A stretch of DNA of 64,000 nucleotides from Advenella alkanexedens (GCF_019132845.1 NZ_JAHSPR010000001.1:434001-498000); one strand, 5' to 3'; numbered from the stretch's first letter, positions 35,188 to 48,427 are shown. The notes: a model not told the origin generated them from the sequence alone. Numbers and translations are program-made.

Positions 35188-37512
35188 ATGGATTTACGCG
35201 CTGAAAACATTACCAAATTTCTTTACAGTCCCAGTCTTTTCTATGCCGTGCGCAAGGCAATTGGCGTCCTGTTGCCAGTTATCATCTTCCTGGGGGTTTT
35301 CCAGAAATACAATGAGGGCATGGCGTTTGCGGCCGGTGCTCTTTGCATTGCGCTAATCGATCAGCCCGGTGGCACCAAAAAATCCCGCTTCAATGAAATG
35401 CTGGCCGGACTCATCATGGGCAACCTGGCCGCCTTGATTACCGGCCTGATCAACCCATACCCGCCACTGGTGCTTATTGTCATTTGCGCCCAGGTGTTTT
35501 TCTTTTCCATGTTGTCAGTGTATGGGGTCAGGGGTGGCTTCATCGGCTTTAGCTGCATGCTCATCATGATGCTGACACTCAGCACCCCGCTGACCTCCGA
35601 ACAGGCCCTGAGTCATATCCAATACACCCTCCTGGGTAGTGTCAGCTATTTCCTGTTCAGCATTATCAGCAGCTATATTTTCCGTTTTCGTGAAGAGCGG
35701 CAAACCCTGGCAGATGCCCTGTATGCCACGGCCGACTACATGAAGGCCCGTGCCGACCTGTACGACACGGCCAAAGATCTGGATGACTGCTATCGGCAGC
35801 TCACGCCCAAAATGGTATCCATGACCAACCGTCACCAAACCGCCCGCGACGTCGTGCTCAGGAACCTGCCCGAGGGCAAGTATCGCCATGACCGGCAGCG
35901 CATTATTTTGTGGAATATTTTCATTGACATGATTGCCCTGCTGGACACCCTGGTGGCCACCCAAACCGACTATGTCCGGCTTCGCGAACGCTTCAGGGAC
36001 CACGACATTCTGCTCTTCATGCGCGACACCCTGTTCAAACAAAGCCGCACCCTGAACCGCACGGCTCTTAGCCTGTCCCGTAACCGACCGGTTGATTACC
36101 GCAACAGTGTCAAGGCGGAATTGCGGGCCATTGAGTTTGAAATCGAACAGTTGCGCAACAACGGCCTGCAAAAAGAAGACCCGGAAACCTATGCACTGGC
36201 GGTGCAAATTTTGCGACGCATGCGTAATGCCAACCGTTTCATCAACCGTATTGCCGACAACCTGCGTGAAAACACCCAAATCGAGCCTTTGAATACGCTT
36301 CGTCGCGACCATTCGCTGATCCAGTTTCAAACCAGCCAGGAAATCCGCCTGGATAAACTCCGTCGCAACCTCAACATGGAATCAGCCATTTTCCGTTATG
36401 CCCTGCGCGTCACGCTGGCGGTTTTCCTGGTACTGCTGACCATTAACCTGGCCCCGCTACTGTATTCAGATTCAGCCACCATACGGGCCCTGACCAACCA
36501 TAGTTACTGGATCGTGATCACGATTCTGATTATTATGCGCCCCGGTTTTGCCTTAACCCGCCAACGCACCGAAAAACGGTTAACCGGTACCATTCTGGGC
36601 TGTGCCATTACCCTGCTGCTGTTTTTGCTCACCGACAATGCCGCGATATTGTTTATTATCATGCTACTGGCCATGGTTTTAGGTAACGCTTTTGTCGCCA
36701 CCAACTACCGCCTGGGCTCTACCTACATTACCATTTACGTGCTAATCGGTTTTTATTTCCTGACGCCCAGCGTGCTGTTTATTATTGGCGAACGGGCACT
36801 GGATACCGCCCTTGCCTGCCTGATCGCCTTTGGCTGCAGTTTTGTCTTCCCCTGGTGGGAAAAGCAGCAAATCCTGAAACTGGCCCGCAAAACCATTCAG
36901 GCCAATCACGATTACCTGCAAAACGCCATGCTGTATGCACAATCCAGCCAACAACAGGGGAACCGGGAAAAAGATCCGTCCCCGGCTGATAATATTTTCT
37001 TTTTCAGCACCCAGCTGGCCCGAAAAAACCTGCATAATGCCTACAGCGAATTTGCCGACAGTGTGTCACGCATGCTGAATGAGCCCAAATCCAAACAAAT
37101 TCACATTCGGCCACTTAACAAGCTGCTGGTGCAAAACGATACTGTTGGCAGTGAAATCAATTCACTGATTCCTTACCTGGCCAGCCTGCCCGAAACACCC
37201 CCTAAAATGCAGCAATCGCTGGATTATATTGAAGCCATGCTGGATGAAAACCGTACCGAAGTACCCGATCCGCCCAGCCAGATTGAAACCGACGGTGAAT
37301 ATAGCAACCTGGCCTTCCCGCTAAAACAAATGCAAAAAGCGGTGGAAAACATCCGCAAACAGGCCGTGGAACTGGGTTTGATGCCGGCGATTGAAAAAAG
37401 CCAAAACAAGGAAGCAGATTCACCCGTCCCCACGCAAGAGCATGGGGACAAGCCGGGCATTTCCCTTACCACGCAGGAGCATGGGAACGAGGCCGTGAAG
37501 CAGACGCTCTAG
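35188..37512 (+). CDS. FUSC-family (YccS/AaeB-like) membrane protein with REP-encoded tail
   Basis: 774 residues. Two blocks of membrane helices (about 20-165 and 400-550) with soluble segments after each, the FUSC / aromatic-acid-exporter fold (YGVRGGFIGFSCMLIMML; SYWIVITILIIMRPGFALTRQR; VFPWWEKQ). It probably exports aromatic acids or related anions. The ordinary sequence ends around GLMPAIEKSQNKEA. The remaining 25 or so residues (with PVPTQEHGDK and TTQEHGNEA) are translated from two REP palindromes, and the stop touches a third. Some relatives should therefore end about 25 residues earlier. Confidence 0.88.
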   Translation: MDLRAENITKFLYSPSLFYAVRKAIGVLLPVIIFLGVFQKYNEGMAFAAGALCIALIDQPGGTKKSRFNEMLAGLIMGNLAALITGLINPYPPLVLIVICAQVFFFSMLSVYGVRGGFIGFSCMLIMMLTLSTPLTSEQALSHIQYTLLGSVSYFLFSIISSYIFRFREERQTLADALYATADYMKARADLYDTAKDLDDCYRQLTPKMVSMTNRHQTARDVVLRNLPEGKYRHDRQRIILWNIFIDMIALLDTLVATQTDYVRLRERFRDHDILLFMRDTLFKQSRTLNRTALSLSRNRPVDYRNSVKAELRAIEFEIEQLRNNGLQKEDPETYALAVQILRRMRNANRFINRIADNLRENTQIEPLNTLRRDHSLIQFQTSQEIRLDKLRRNLNMESAIFRYALRVTLAVFLVLLTINLAPLLYSDSATIRALTNHSYWIVITILIIMRPGFALTRQRTEKRLTGTILGCAITLLLFLLTDNAAILFIIMLLAMVLGNAFVATNYRLGSTYITIYVLIGFYFLTPSVLFIIGERALDTALACLIAFGCSFVFPWWEKQQILKLARKTIQANHDYLQNAMLYAQSSQQQGNREKDPSPADNIFFFSTQLARKNLHNAYSEFADSVSRMLNEPKSKQIHIRPLNKLLVQNDTVGSEINSLIPYLASLPETPPKMQQSLDYIEAMLDENRTEVPDPPSQIETDGEYSNLAFPLKQMQKAVENIRKQAVELGLMPAIEKSQNKEADSPVPTQEHGDKPGISLTTQEHGNEAVKQTL

Positions 37513-37535
37513 CTCCCATGCTCCTGCGTGGGAGC
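37426..37535. repeat. REP cluster 5, two copies inside the FUSC reading frame
   Basis: Copies at 37426-37449 and 37466-37488 are in frame within the FUSC gene, and a third at 37512-37535 begins on its stop codon. Confidence 0.9.
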
Positions 37536-37548
37536 GCACCGCGCCGAC

Positions 37549-38784
37549 TCAGGCAAACTCAGCCGCCTCTACCTTCAGTGCCGACGGCCAGAAATACCAC
37601 AAGGCCGCCAGCAACTGCAGGCCCAGCATAATTCCCCAGGCCGTGATATGTGCCTGGGCCGGATAAACCCCATCTTGCTGCGGCCAAACATCCAGAATAT
37701 AGCCAATCCCCATTTGCATGGCAAAAATGCACACAAAATACACCATATTAAAAGCCGTAGTCACACGCCCCATCACCTGTTGCGGAAACACCTCCAGCAT
37801 CACGGAATAAGCCAGAATATTACAGGAGGCAGAAATCCCGTAAGCACTCCATAACAGCGCATGCGGTATTGGCCACTGCATGATTATCCCCAGCTGAATA
37901 AACAGGAAAGTCAACAGTCCCAAGCCAGCAAAGCGGAACACATTCAAACCAAGACGCTCCAGTTTACGGGCCAGCAAACCGCTTACCAATGTGCCGGCTA
38001 CCAGCGATATACCCAACAGGGAAACCAAGCGGTCCGCCTGTTCGGGCAACATCCCCTGTGCCTGAATCATATAGGGCCGTACCCATAATGACTGGGCAGC
38101 ATAAAAAGCACCACCGCAAACCGAAGGTAAAGAAACCAATTGCCAGAATACCCGATGGGAAAGAATACGTTTGGTCCCTTCCAACTGCTTGCTAAAAGAC
38201 ATTTTGGGGCTGGCCTGCTGCGCCTTGGGTTCTATCACACCAAACCAGATTAGGGCAACAACCAGCACGGTACACCCTGCCATACCAATACTAATAGTTT
38301 GCCATGAATAAAGCTGAAGCAAGGAAGCCAGGGGCGTACCCACGACCACACCGCCCATACCACCCAGTGCGACCATCATGCCATTAAGCATGGGCAGGCG
38401 GGAGACGGGAAAACTTTTTGCCAGTGCCATAAACGCCGCACCCAAACACACCGCCACCCCAATCCCAATTAAAAACCGGCCCACAATCAGGCCCATCATG
38501 CCGCTGGACATACCGTAAATCACCGTCCCCAAAGCGGCCACCAACAACAGGCAGGCTTCGGTTTTACGGGCACCGTAAGTATCCAGCGCCAGGCCCGCCG
38601 GCAACTGGGCCAGGGCAAAACTGGCAAAATAAACACTGGTTAACAAACCCAGATCGCCGGCCGACAACCCCAACTCGGCCGTCAAAAAAGGGGCAAACCC
38701 AATGTTTAAGCCCCTATATATATACGACAGAAAATACCCTGTCGCAAAAATCAAAAAAATGCGCAATCCTGTTTTTGCATTCAT
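37549..38784 (-). CDS. MFS transporter
   Basis: 411 residues with 12 predicted helices. The loop 2-3 signature is degenerate (LALDTYGARKTEAC) and FLIGIGVAVCLGAAFMAL lies in helix 4. A nitrate/nitrite- or cyanate-porter-like MFS subgroup is possible; the substrate cannot be told. Its start overlaps the stop of yaaA (ATGA), so the two are co-translated. It converges on the FUSC gene. Confidence 0.85.
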   Translation of the reverse strand: MNAKTGLRIFLIFATGYFLSYIYRGLNIGFAPFLTAELGLSAGDLGLLTSVYFASFALAQLPAGLALDTYGARKTEACLLLVAALGTVIYGMSSGMMGLIVGRFLIGIGVAVCLGAAFMALAKSFPVSRLPMLNGMMVALGGMGGVVVGTPLASLLQLYSWQTISIGMAGCTVLVVALIWFGVIEPKAQQASPKMSFSKQLEGTKRILSHRVFWQLVSLPSVCGGAFYAAQSLWVRPYMIQAQGMLPEQADRLVSLLGISLVAGTLVSGLLARKLERLGLNVFRFAGLGLLTFLFIQLGIIMQWPIPHALLWSAYGISASCNILAYSVMLEVFPQQVMGRVTTAFNMVYFVCIFAMQMGIGYILDVWPQQDGVYPAQAHITAWGIMLGLQLLAALWYFWPSALKVEAAEFA

Positions 38785-39551
38785 GGTTTCCTTCTGAAAA
38801 CAAGCTTGTCCGGGCTGGATACCTCGGGGTCAAACCTGTAATCCTCCTTGTCAAATAACGTCAGGTCTTCGGGGGTTTGTGCTTTTGTTTCTATGGCAAA
38901 ACGCGCCATCAGCCCTCGTGCCCGCTTGGCATTGAAGCTGATGATTTTGTAAACGCCATTTTTATAATCCTGGAATACGCACTGTACCACACGTGCATCC
39001 AATACTTTAAGGTCAACCGATTTGAAATACTCTTCAGAAGCCAGGTTAATCACCACCCTGGAATCCCGCTTTTGCAAACGTGCATTGAGGTAGGCCGCAA
39101 TCTGGCTGCCCCAGAACGCATACAGGTTTTTTCCCTTGGCATTTTCCAGCCGGGTGCCCATTTCAAGGCGGTAAGGCTGCATTAAATCCAGCGGACGCAA
39201 CACCCCGTACAGCCCGCTTAAAATGGCAATATGTTCCTGGGCCCAATCCACCTGGCTTTCATTCAGGGTTTGCGCATCAAGCCCTTCGTATACATCGCCA
39301 TTAAAGGCAAACAGGGCCTGGCGTGAATTATGCTGATCGAAGGTTGTTGTCCAGGCAGCATAACGGTTTACGTTCAGCTCGGACAAGGCCGGGCTTAAAC
39401 TCATTAAGGCTGAAATTTCTTCGGCCGACTTGGTTTTAAGAATGTTAATAAGTTCGGCGGCCTGCGGAACAAAAAAGGGCTGGGTATGTTTTTGAATAGC
39501 CAGCGGTGTGTCGTAATCCAGTTTTTTGGCGGGAGATAAAACAAATAACAT
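38781..39551 (-). CDS. yaaA: Peroxide stress protein YaaA (UPF0246)
   Basis: 256 residues, full length. Starts MLFVLSPAKKLDYDTP, the family's N-terminal signature, with GLYGVLRPLDLMQPYRLEMG in the middle and the basic segment FNAKRARGLMARF near the end. In E. coli YaaA lowers intracellular free iron under H2O2 stress. Coupled to the MFS gene by a 4-bp overlap. Confidence 0.95.
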   Translation of the reverse strand: MLFVLSPAKKLDYDTPLAIQKHTQPFFVPQAAELINILKTKSAEEISALMSLSPALSELNVNRYAAWTTTFDQHNSRQALFAFNGDVYEGLDAQTLNESQVDWAQEHIAILSGLYGVLRPLDLMQPYRLEMGTRLENAKGKNLYAFWGSQIAAYLNARLQKRDSRVVINLASEEYFKSVDLKVLDARVVQCVFQDYKNGVYKIISFNAKRARGLMARFAIETKAQTPEDLTLFDKEDYRFDPEVSSPDKLVFRRKP

Positions 39552-39665
39552 AAATTCAATCTACTTTTGTGAAAAATGCCACCCGGCAGGTTTTGCACCC
39601 GGGCCGGCCATTAAATTTGAACACGGAAAAATACCTGACAATGTCTTTATATTTAAACCAAACAT

Positions 39666-39699
39666 AAGGCCTTGTCCAATTGAAAATAGACAAGGCCTT
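39666..39699. terminator. Hairpin between serS and yaaA
   Basis: Arms AAGGCCTTGTC and GACAAGGCCTT with a 12-base loop. No T run follows, so it may be a Rho-type or processing hairpin or an operator before yaaA. Confidence 0.5.
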
Positions 39700-39770
39700 G
39701 ATATGCAAAACTTATTCCGCTCTTACATGCCTTTTCAGCATCAACTTTAACCAAGGATATTACAGTCCCA

Positions 39771-39935
39771 TTCCCACGCGGAGCATTTTACGTTCCCGTT
39801 CCCACGTGGAGTCTTCCCGTTCCCACGCAGGAGCATGGGAACGAGCAGGGGCAGGATTTTCCCGTTCCCACGCGGGAGCATGGGAACGAGGGCAGCAACA
39901 TTACGTTTCTCGTCCCCACGCTCCTGCGTGGGGAC
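39771..39935. repeat. REP cluster 6 downstream of serS
   Basis: Full copies at 39819-39842, 39864-39887 and 39912-39935 and half copies at about 39771 and 39799, ending 6 bp from the serS stop. Confidence 0.9.
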
Positions 39936-39941
39936 GCACAT

Positions 39942-41309
<1,368 letters not shown>

Positions 41310-41440
41310 TCAAGTATGTTGGGGTTCCCGGCAGAAAGCCGGAAAACTTTGCATCACGCCTGATTGCTGCGTGAGCAGTAAGGACTAACATTATAAACGG
41401 CATTCTGCCTGCCCGCAGGCGTTCCCGTGAAGAAGAAAAA

Positions 41441-41550
41441 TTCCCCTCTGTAAAGGGGTGGAAGTGCAATACCAAACTGTTCGCATTACCGTGACTCAGA
41501 ATTCCCCTCTGTGGAGGGGTGGCAGGCGAAGCCTGACGGGGTGGTTAACG
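41441..41550. repeat. CCACCCCG/GGGGTGG repeat, copies upstream of serS
   Basis: A partial copy (TTCCCCTCTGTAAAGGGGTGG, 41441-41461) and a full one (41501-41550: TTCCCCTCTGTGGAGGGG, then TGGCAGGCGAAGCCTGACGG, then GGTGGTTAACG). A REP copy follows at 41577-41600. Nothing else is seen in 41289-41613. Confidence 0.8.
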
Positions 41551-41576
41551 AATACCTCTAAATGCAGACTACAGGC

Positions 41577-41600
41577 GTTACCACGCGGGAGCGTGGGAAC
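41577..41600. repeat. REP copy after rarA
   Basis: Single copy with GTTACCACGC / GCGTGGGAAC arms, 14 bp after the end of rarA. Confidence 0.85.
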
Positions 41601-41613
41601 GAGTGGTTGGTCG

Positions 41614-42954
41614 TCACTTCTTCCGCGCCTCGTCATCCAGCCCCTTCAAAAACGCCATTTTTTCAGCGATTTTACTTTCCAGTCCCCTGGGCACGGGCCG
41701 GTACCAGCCGGGTTTGCGCATACCTTCGGGGAAGTAGTTTTCGCCAGCGGCATAGCCATGCGGTTCGTCGTGAGCGTAGCGGTAAGCGTGGCCATGACCC
41801 AGTTCTTTCATTAATTTAGTCGGTGCATTGCGCAAATGAGGCGGCACTTCGCGGCTTTTGTCCTGCCTTACAAACGCACGGGCCTGGTTGTAGGCCATAT
41901 AACCGGCGTTGCTTTTGGCTGCCACCGCCAGGTAAATAACCGCCTGCGCCAAAGCCAGTTCCCCTTCGGGCGAACCCAGCCGCTCGTAGGTACTGGCTGC
42001 GTCATTGGCAATCTGCATGGCACGCGGGTCGGCCAGGCCGATGTCTTCCCAGGCCATGCGCACAATGCGGCGCGACAAGTATTTGGCATCGGCACCGCCA
42101 TCGAGCATGCGGGTAAACCAATACAGGGCGGCATCGGGATCGGAACCACGGACCGATTTATGCAAGGCGGAAATCTGATCGTAGAAGGCATCGCCCCCCT
42201 TGTCGAAACGGCGCAGGTTTTGTGACAGGGCCACTTCCAGCCAGGCACTGTCCACCCGATCGCGGCCCGAAGCAATGGCCGAATCCAGCACCACCTCTAC
42301 CGCATTAATCAGGCGACGGGCATCACCATCGGCCCAGGCAGCCAGCTGCGTGCGAGCCTCTTCATCCATATTCACCGGATGCTCGGGACGGTCGCTGTTC
42401 ACCAGTTCCACCGCCCGGTTCACCAGTTCCAGCAATTCTTCCTGCCCCAACGATTGAAGCACATACACCCGCGCCCGGGACAGCAGGGCCGAATTCATTT
42501 CAAAAGAAGGGTTCTCGGTGGTGGCGCCAATAAAGGTAAACAGGCCGCTTTCGACATACGGCAAAAAGGCGTCTTGCTGGGCCTTGTTAAAACGATGGAC
42601 TTCGTCGACAAACAAAATGGTTTTGCGGCCCTGGCCCTGCGCCACCTGCGCAGCGGTAACAGCCTCACGAATATCTTTCACTCCACCCAACACGGCGGAA
42701 ATGGCAATAAACCGGGCATCAAAGCCATCGGTCATGAGTCGCGCCAGCGTGGTTTTACCCACCCCCGGCGGCCCCCAGAAAATCATGGAATGCGGCCGGC
42801 CAGACTCAAAAGCCACCCGCAAAGGCTTGCCCGGTGCCAGCAAATGCGACTGCCCCACCACCTGATCCAGCGTTCGCGGACGCAAACGCTCGGCCAGCGG
42901 CGCTGAACTTAATGCCTGGGATTGAAATAAATCATTGTCATTCATTGAATTCAC
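41614..42954 (-). CDS. rarA: Replication-associated recombination protein A (MgsA/RarA AAA+ ATPase)
   Basis: 446 residues. Walker A GPPGVGKTTLARLM, Walker B ILFVDEVHRFN, sensor 1 GATTENPSF, and the C-terminal tetramerisation region typical of RarA/WRNIP1 (QARAFVRQDKSREVPPHLRN). It acts at stalled replication forks. It lies between lolA and serS, a common order in proteobacteria. The start could also be the Met at 42945. Confidence 0.95.
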   Translation of the reverse strand: MNSMNDNDLFQSQALSSAPLAERLRPRTLDQVVGQSHLLAPGKPLRVAFESGRPHSMIFWGPPGVGKTTLARLMTDGFDARFIAISAVLGGVKDIREAVTAAQVAQGQGRKTILFVDEVHRFNKAQQDAFLPYVESGLFTFIGATTENPSFEMNSALLSRARVYVLQSLGQEELLELVNRAVELVNSDRPEHPVNMDEEARTQLAAWADGDARRLINAVEVVLDSAIASGRDRVDSAWLEVALSQNLRRFDKGGDAFYDQISALHKSVRGSDPDAALYWFTRMLDGGADAKYLSRRIVRMAWEDIGLADPRAMQIANDAASTYERLGSPEGELALAQAVIYLAVAAKSNAGYMAYNQARAFVRQDKSREVPPHLRNAPTKLMKELGHGHAYRYAHDEPHGYAAGENYFPEGMRKPGWYRPVPRGLESKIAEKMAFLKGLDDEARKK

Positions 42955-43007
42955 AATACTGTATTTACATACAGCCTATCATAAAGGAGATTCACACCTA
43001 CTTAAAC

Positions 43008-43036
43008 AAAAAAAAGGGTCCAAAGACCCTTTTTTA
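43008..43036 (-). terminator. Terminator after lolA
   Basis: AAAAAAGGGTC / GACCCTTTTTT stem with a 4-base loop (CAAA), and a T-rich tail on the minus strand. Confidence 0.88.
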
Positions 43037-43058
43037 TACCAGATTACCGTCCATGGAA

Positions 43059-43778
43059 TTACATTCTAACCGTGTCCACCCCGGCCGGTGCCTTGAACTG
43101 GAACTGGCTGGCCGGAATTTTGGCATTGGCCTTGAAATTGCGCATCTTGATACTGGTGGTTTGTCCGAAAGAATCCAGAATCACCAACTCGGCGGGCAAG
43201 TTGTTGGCAAACGCAATATCCACATGCGACAAACCGGCATCAGGCACTTTGGGAATAGCACGCAACCACACCAGACCACTTTGCGCCGGCAACACGGTTA
43301 CGTTAAAGCTTTCATCCAGCGAACCCGAGCCAAACAAAATAGCAGCCGGTGAAGCGCCCACTGCCTGGTTGACCGGACGCTGCGTCACCTGCATTAAATC
43401 GGGATCATACTGATATACGGTTTTGCCGTCAGAAATTACCTGTTGCTCGTAAGGCGTGGCGACATTCCAGTAGAACTTGCCTGGCCGCTCGAAACCGAAT
43501 GAACCCGTTTGGGCAGCCGAACCCGTGGTTTGCTGGGCAAACTGGCCACTGGCCGATTTCACATTACGCACAAAATCTTTCAATTGCTGGCTGGCATCGG
43601 CCTTCACCGTATTGTTAACCGCTGGAATTTCCTCAAACTTCAAATTCCGCAAATCGGTATTCAGACTGGCATCGGGCAGCTGAAAAGAAGGTGATACCGT
43701 AATGGATTGCGCCTGAACACCCCAGCCGGTAACGGCCAAAGTCAGGGAAATGGTGGCAAGCAACGCTTTTTTCTTCAT
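43059..43778 (-). CDS. lolA: Outer-membrane lipoprotein carrier protein LolA
   Basis: Periplasmic chaperone that takes lipoproteins from LolCDE to LolB. 239 residues with a Sec signal peptide (cleavage after GVQAQ). The LolA core includes SGQFAQQT, GSFGFERPGKFYWNVATPYEQQVISDG and VYQYDPDLMQVTQRPV. A 35-residue segment after the signal peptide is longer than in E. coli. It follows ftsK on the same strand. Confidence 0.93.
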   Translation of the reverse strand: MKKKALLATISLTLAVTGWGVQAQSITVSPSFQLPDASLNTDLRNLKFEEIPAVNNTVKADASQQLKDFVRNVKSASGQFAQQTTGSAAQTGSFGFERPGKFYWNVATPYEQQVISDGKTVYQYDPDLMQVTQRPVNQAVGASPAAILFGSGSLDESFNVTVLPAQSGLVWLRAIPKVPDAGLSHVDIAFANNLPAELVILDSFGQTTSIKMRNFKANAKIPASQFQFKAPAGVDTVRM

Positions 43779-43882
43779 TCAATATTCTCCGGAAAACCCC
43801 GCCACTATTGGCAGTGCAACCTAGATGTGTTTTTGTCAATTCCCGCGGAGGCGGGATTTACTGGGTGGGGTTGAATGCTTTA

Positions 43883-43950
43883 CACAACCACCCCGCCTGG
43901 CTTTGCCTGCCCCCCCACAGGAGGGGTGGCGCAAAGCGCCGGAGTGGTTT
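43883..43950. repeat. CCACCCCG/GGGGTGG repeat, inverted pair between ftsK and lolA
   Basis: AACCACCCCGCCTGGCTTTG and CACAGGAGGGGTGGCGCAAA, continuing GCGCCGGAGTGGTTT, face each other. This is a large imperfect inverted repeat. Confidence 0.7.
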
Positions 43951-44034
43951 CACGCAACCTACGCCCTGTTTTTAACAGAATTATCCCCACCACACTGTTA
44001 CATAAGCGTAAATACAATTACGGCCTTGAAATAA

Positions 44035-46413
44035 TCACCCCTCGTCCTGCCCCGCCGGCACCAGAATTTCCCGGTTGCCGTTGGACTGCATGGCAGACAC
44101 CACACCTGCCTGCTCCATTTGTTCCAGCAGACGGGCGGCGCGATTGTAGCCAATGCGCAGGTGACGCTGCACCGAAGAAATGGAAGCCCGACGGTTTTTC
44201 AGCACAATCGCCACGGCCTGGTCATATAGGGGATCTGATTCAGGGTCGGCAAAACCGGTCACGCTCCCCAGGCCATCACCGGTTTCACCGGGTGCACCAC
44301 CCTCCAGAATACCGTCAATATAATCGGCTTCGCCCTGCTCTTTCAGGCACTCGACCACGCGATGCACCTCGTCATCGGCCACAAAAGCGCCATGCACCCG
44401 ACGCGGCAGGCCGGTGCCCGGTGGCAGGAACAGCATATCGCCCTGACCCAGCAGGGTTTCCGCACCCATCTGGTCCAAAATGGTGCGTGAATCAATTTTG
44501 GAAGACACCTGAAAGGCAATACGGGTGGGAATATTAGCCTTGATCAAGCCGGTAATCACATCCACACTGGGCCGCTGGGTTGCCAGCACCAGATGAATGC
44601 CCGAGGCCCGGGCTTTTTGCGCCAGACGGGCAATCAGCTCTTCAATTTTCTTGCCCACCACCATCATCAAATCGGCCAGCTCGTCGATAACCACCACAAT
44701 AAAGGGTAGCGTGGTTAACGGCTCGGGCGCTTCGGGCGTCAAGGAAAACGGGTTCGGAATGGTTTCACCTTTTTTGGCGGCTTCGCGAATTTTGGCGTTA
44801 TAACCACCCAAATTACGCACACCCATTTTACTCATCAGCTTGTAGCGCTTCTCCATTTCACCCACACACCAATTCAAGGCGTTGGCGGCCTGGCGCATAT
44901 CGGTCACCACCGGTGCCAGCAAATGCGGAATACCCTCGTAAATGCTCATTTCCAGCATTTTCGGGTCAATCAGAATAAGGCGAACCTGCGAGGCATCGGC
45001 CTTGTACAGCAAAGACAGAATCATGGCATTAATACCCACCGACTTGCCCGAACCGGTCGTACCGGCCACCAGCAAGTGGGGCATTTTGGCCAGGTCGGCC
45101 ACCACCGGATTACCCGCAATATCCTTACCCAGCACCATGGTTAGGGCTGAAGGGTTGTCGTGATAGGTTTTGGAGCCAATAATCTCAGACAGGCGCACCA
45201 TTTGACGGCGCGGATTGGGCAACTCAAGCCCCATCAAATTCTTGCCGGGAATGGTTTCCACCACCCGAATGCTAATTAAGCTAAGCGCCCGGGCCAGGTC
45301 TTTGGACAGGTTAACAATCTGACTGCCCTTAACCCCCGTTGCGGGTTCTATTTCATAGCGGGTAATCACCGGCCCGGCCTGGGCGGCCACCACCGTCACC
45401 TCCACCCCAAAATCACGCAATTTCTTTTCAATAAGGCGGGACGTATATTCAATGGTTTCCGGAGAAACGGTTTCTACGTTGTCCTGGGCCGGATCAAGCA
45501 AATCCAGGGCCGGCAACGTGCCTTCGGACTCCTGGCGCACGACCGGTGACAAGGCTGGCTGCTTTTCCTGTTTTTCCTGCCTGTCTTTAATCACCCGTTC
45601 CGCCTTCGGAATACTGGTAATGGCCGGCTCTATTCGCACCGGTTGCTCATGAGTCAGTTTGACTTTTTGTTCAACCAGATGTTCCTGGCGCACCGCTTTG
45701 GCGGCCTCACCAGCCTTGCGGTCTTTGCGGGCACTGAAAAATTCGCCAATACCGCCAAAAATACGCTGAATGGCAAAACCGATTTTTTCCGCCACCGCCA
45801 GCCATGAAAAACCAAAAAAGAAACTGAAGCCCAAGGCCAGCAACAGAAACAATGCAATGCCCGAACCACTGGGACCAATCAACATATACAGGTTATTGGC
45901 AAAAAGCTGCCCCAATACCCCGCCCGCGCCCCCCGGGAGCTGTTCACCCAGATTCTGTAGCTGACTGGCTTCAAAACCCATTGAACCCAGAAACAGCATG
46001 ACAAAGCCAATGCCCTGCTCCCAATGCACGCGGGGTAAATCCATATCAGGATCGAGCACGATTCGGTTCATTAAGCGGCGATAGCCCACCCACATTCTTC
46101 GTATGAAACAAACCACCAGCCACCAGGCGGAAAGTCCCACCAGGTAATACAGAATATCCGAGACGTACGCCCCCACAATACCCAGCCTGTTGTGCACCTG
46201 GTGGGAAGAAGAAGTACTGACCCAGCCGGGATCGGTGGGATGCCAGGTAAACAGCGTGAACGCCAAAGCCGCGGCCAATGCCGCATACAGCACCCATTTG
46301 GCTTCACCAAACAGGGAAACCACGCGATCGGTTGCCGGGGAAGAGCCGCTTTTCTGGTTGCGTTTGTTACGACCAGCTGAGCGATTTGAAAGTGTATTAG
46401 AAGAACGTGCCAT
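44035..46413 (-). CDS. ftsK: DNA translocase FtsK
   Basis: Couples chromosome segregation to division at the septum. 792 residues. Four or five N-terminal membrane helices (about 35-215), a short linker (about 215-315), and the RecA-like motor with Walker [12 protein letters not shown] and Walker [15 protein letters not shown]. The C-terminal winged-helix gamma domain ([26 protein letters not shown]) reads KOPS-like sites and contacts XerD. The linker is short compared with E. coli. The start is 44 bp from divergent trxB. Confidence 0.97.
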   Translation of the reverse strand: MARSSNTLSNRSAGRNKRNQKSGSSPATDRVVSLFGEAKWVLYAALAAALAFTLFTWHPTDPGWVSTSSSHQVHNRLGIVGAYVSDILYYLVGLSAWWLVVCFIRRMWVGYRRLMNRIVLDPDMDLPRVHWEQGIGFVMLFLGSMGFEASQLQNLGEQLPGGAGGVLGQLFANNLYMLIGPSGSGIALFLLLALGFSFFFGFSWLAVAEKIGFAIQRIFGGIGEFFSARKDRKAGEAAKAVRQEHLVEQKVKLTHEQPVRIEPAITSIPKAERVIKDRQEKQEKQPALSPVVRQESEGTLPALDLLDPAQDNVETVSPETIEYTSRLIEKKLRDFGVEVTVVAAQAGPVITRYEIEPATGVKGSQIVNLSKDLARALSLISIRVVETIPGKNLMGLELPNPRRQMVRLSEIIGSKTYHDNPSALTMVLGKDIAGNPVVADLAKMPHLLVAGTTGSGKSVGINAMILSLLYKADASQVRLILIDPKMLEMSIYEGIPHLLAPVVTDMRQAANALNWCVGEMEKRYKLMSKMGVRNLGGYNAKIREAAKKGETIPNPFSLTPEAPEPLTTLPFIVVVIDELADLMMVVGKKIEELIARLAQKARASGIHLVLATQRPSVDVITGLIKANIPTRIAFQVSSKIDSRTILDQMGAETLLGQGDMLFLPPGTGLPRRVHGAFVADDEVHRVVECLKEQGEADYIDGILEGGAPGETGDGLGSVTGFADPESDPLYDQAVAIVLKNRRASISSVQRHLRIGYNRAARLLEQMEQAGVVSAMQSNGNREILVPAGQDEG

Positions 46414-46457
46414 AAGTCATATTATAATTGTGGATTACCATTATAGGATGAATATAA
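46414..46457. promoter_or_regulatory. Compact divergent promoter region ftsK/trxB
   Basis: Only 44 bp separate the two start codons, with A/T-rich TATTATAAT-like sequence. Any promoters here must overlap, or the ftsK promoter must lie inside trxB and the reverse. Confidence 0.4.
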
Positions 46458-48111
<1,654 letters not shown>

Positions 48112-48145
48112 GTGATGTGTTGTCATGCGGGAGTGAACACAAGAG

Positions 48146-48369
48146 GTTCCCACGCGGGAGCGTGGGAACCAGAAACCAGAAACTCGTTCCCATTTACTCG
48201 TTCCCATGCTCCGCGTGGGAATGCATAAACCGCGCTGAATTTGTACTCGTTCCCATGCTCCTGCGTGGGAATGCATAACAGGTTTTCGTCAACCACCCCG
48301 TCAGGCTTCGCCTGACACCCCTCCGCAGAGGGGAATTTGCGTACTCGTTCCCATGCTCCGCGTGGGAAC
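48146..48369. repeat. REP cluster 7 downstream of the Smr gene
   Basis: Copies at 48146-48169, 48200-48221, 48249-48271 and 48347-48369, mostly followed by GCATAA. A CCACCCCG-type repeat (48288-48337) sits among them. Confidence 0.9.
48288..48337. repeat. CCACCCCG/GGGGTGG repeat inside REP cluster 7
   Basis: CCACCCCGTCAGGCTTCGCC followed by TGACACCCCTCCGCAGAGG and GGAATT, the reverse orientation of the 41501-41550 copy. Confidence 0.8.
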
Positions 48370-48392
48370 GCATAAACCGTGCTGAAATTAAT

Positions 48393-48427
48393 AAGGGCGA
48401 TTAATGCTTTTGACATTAATCGCCCTT
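48393..48427. terminator. Terminator between Smr gene and trhO
   Basis: Perfect 14-bp stem AAGGGCGATTAATG / CATTAATCGCCCTT, 7-base loop, followed by TCTT on plus and ATTAATTT on minus. It can serve both convergent genes. The 48429-48600 remainder holds only a possible 10-codon frame (48468-48500, minus). Confidence 0.8.

Noticed and set aside
35515-36330. 271-residue open frame antisense to the FUSC gene
   Set aside because: Shadow frame caused by codon bias; the plus-strand FUSC protein is clear.
39771-39935. Regular palindromic clusters considered as CRISPR repeats
   Set aside because: Spacings vary, the arms are degenerate REP palindromes, and no cas genes exist in the window.
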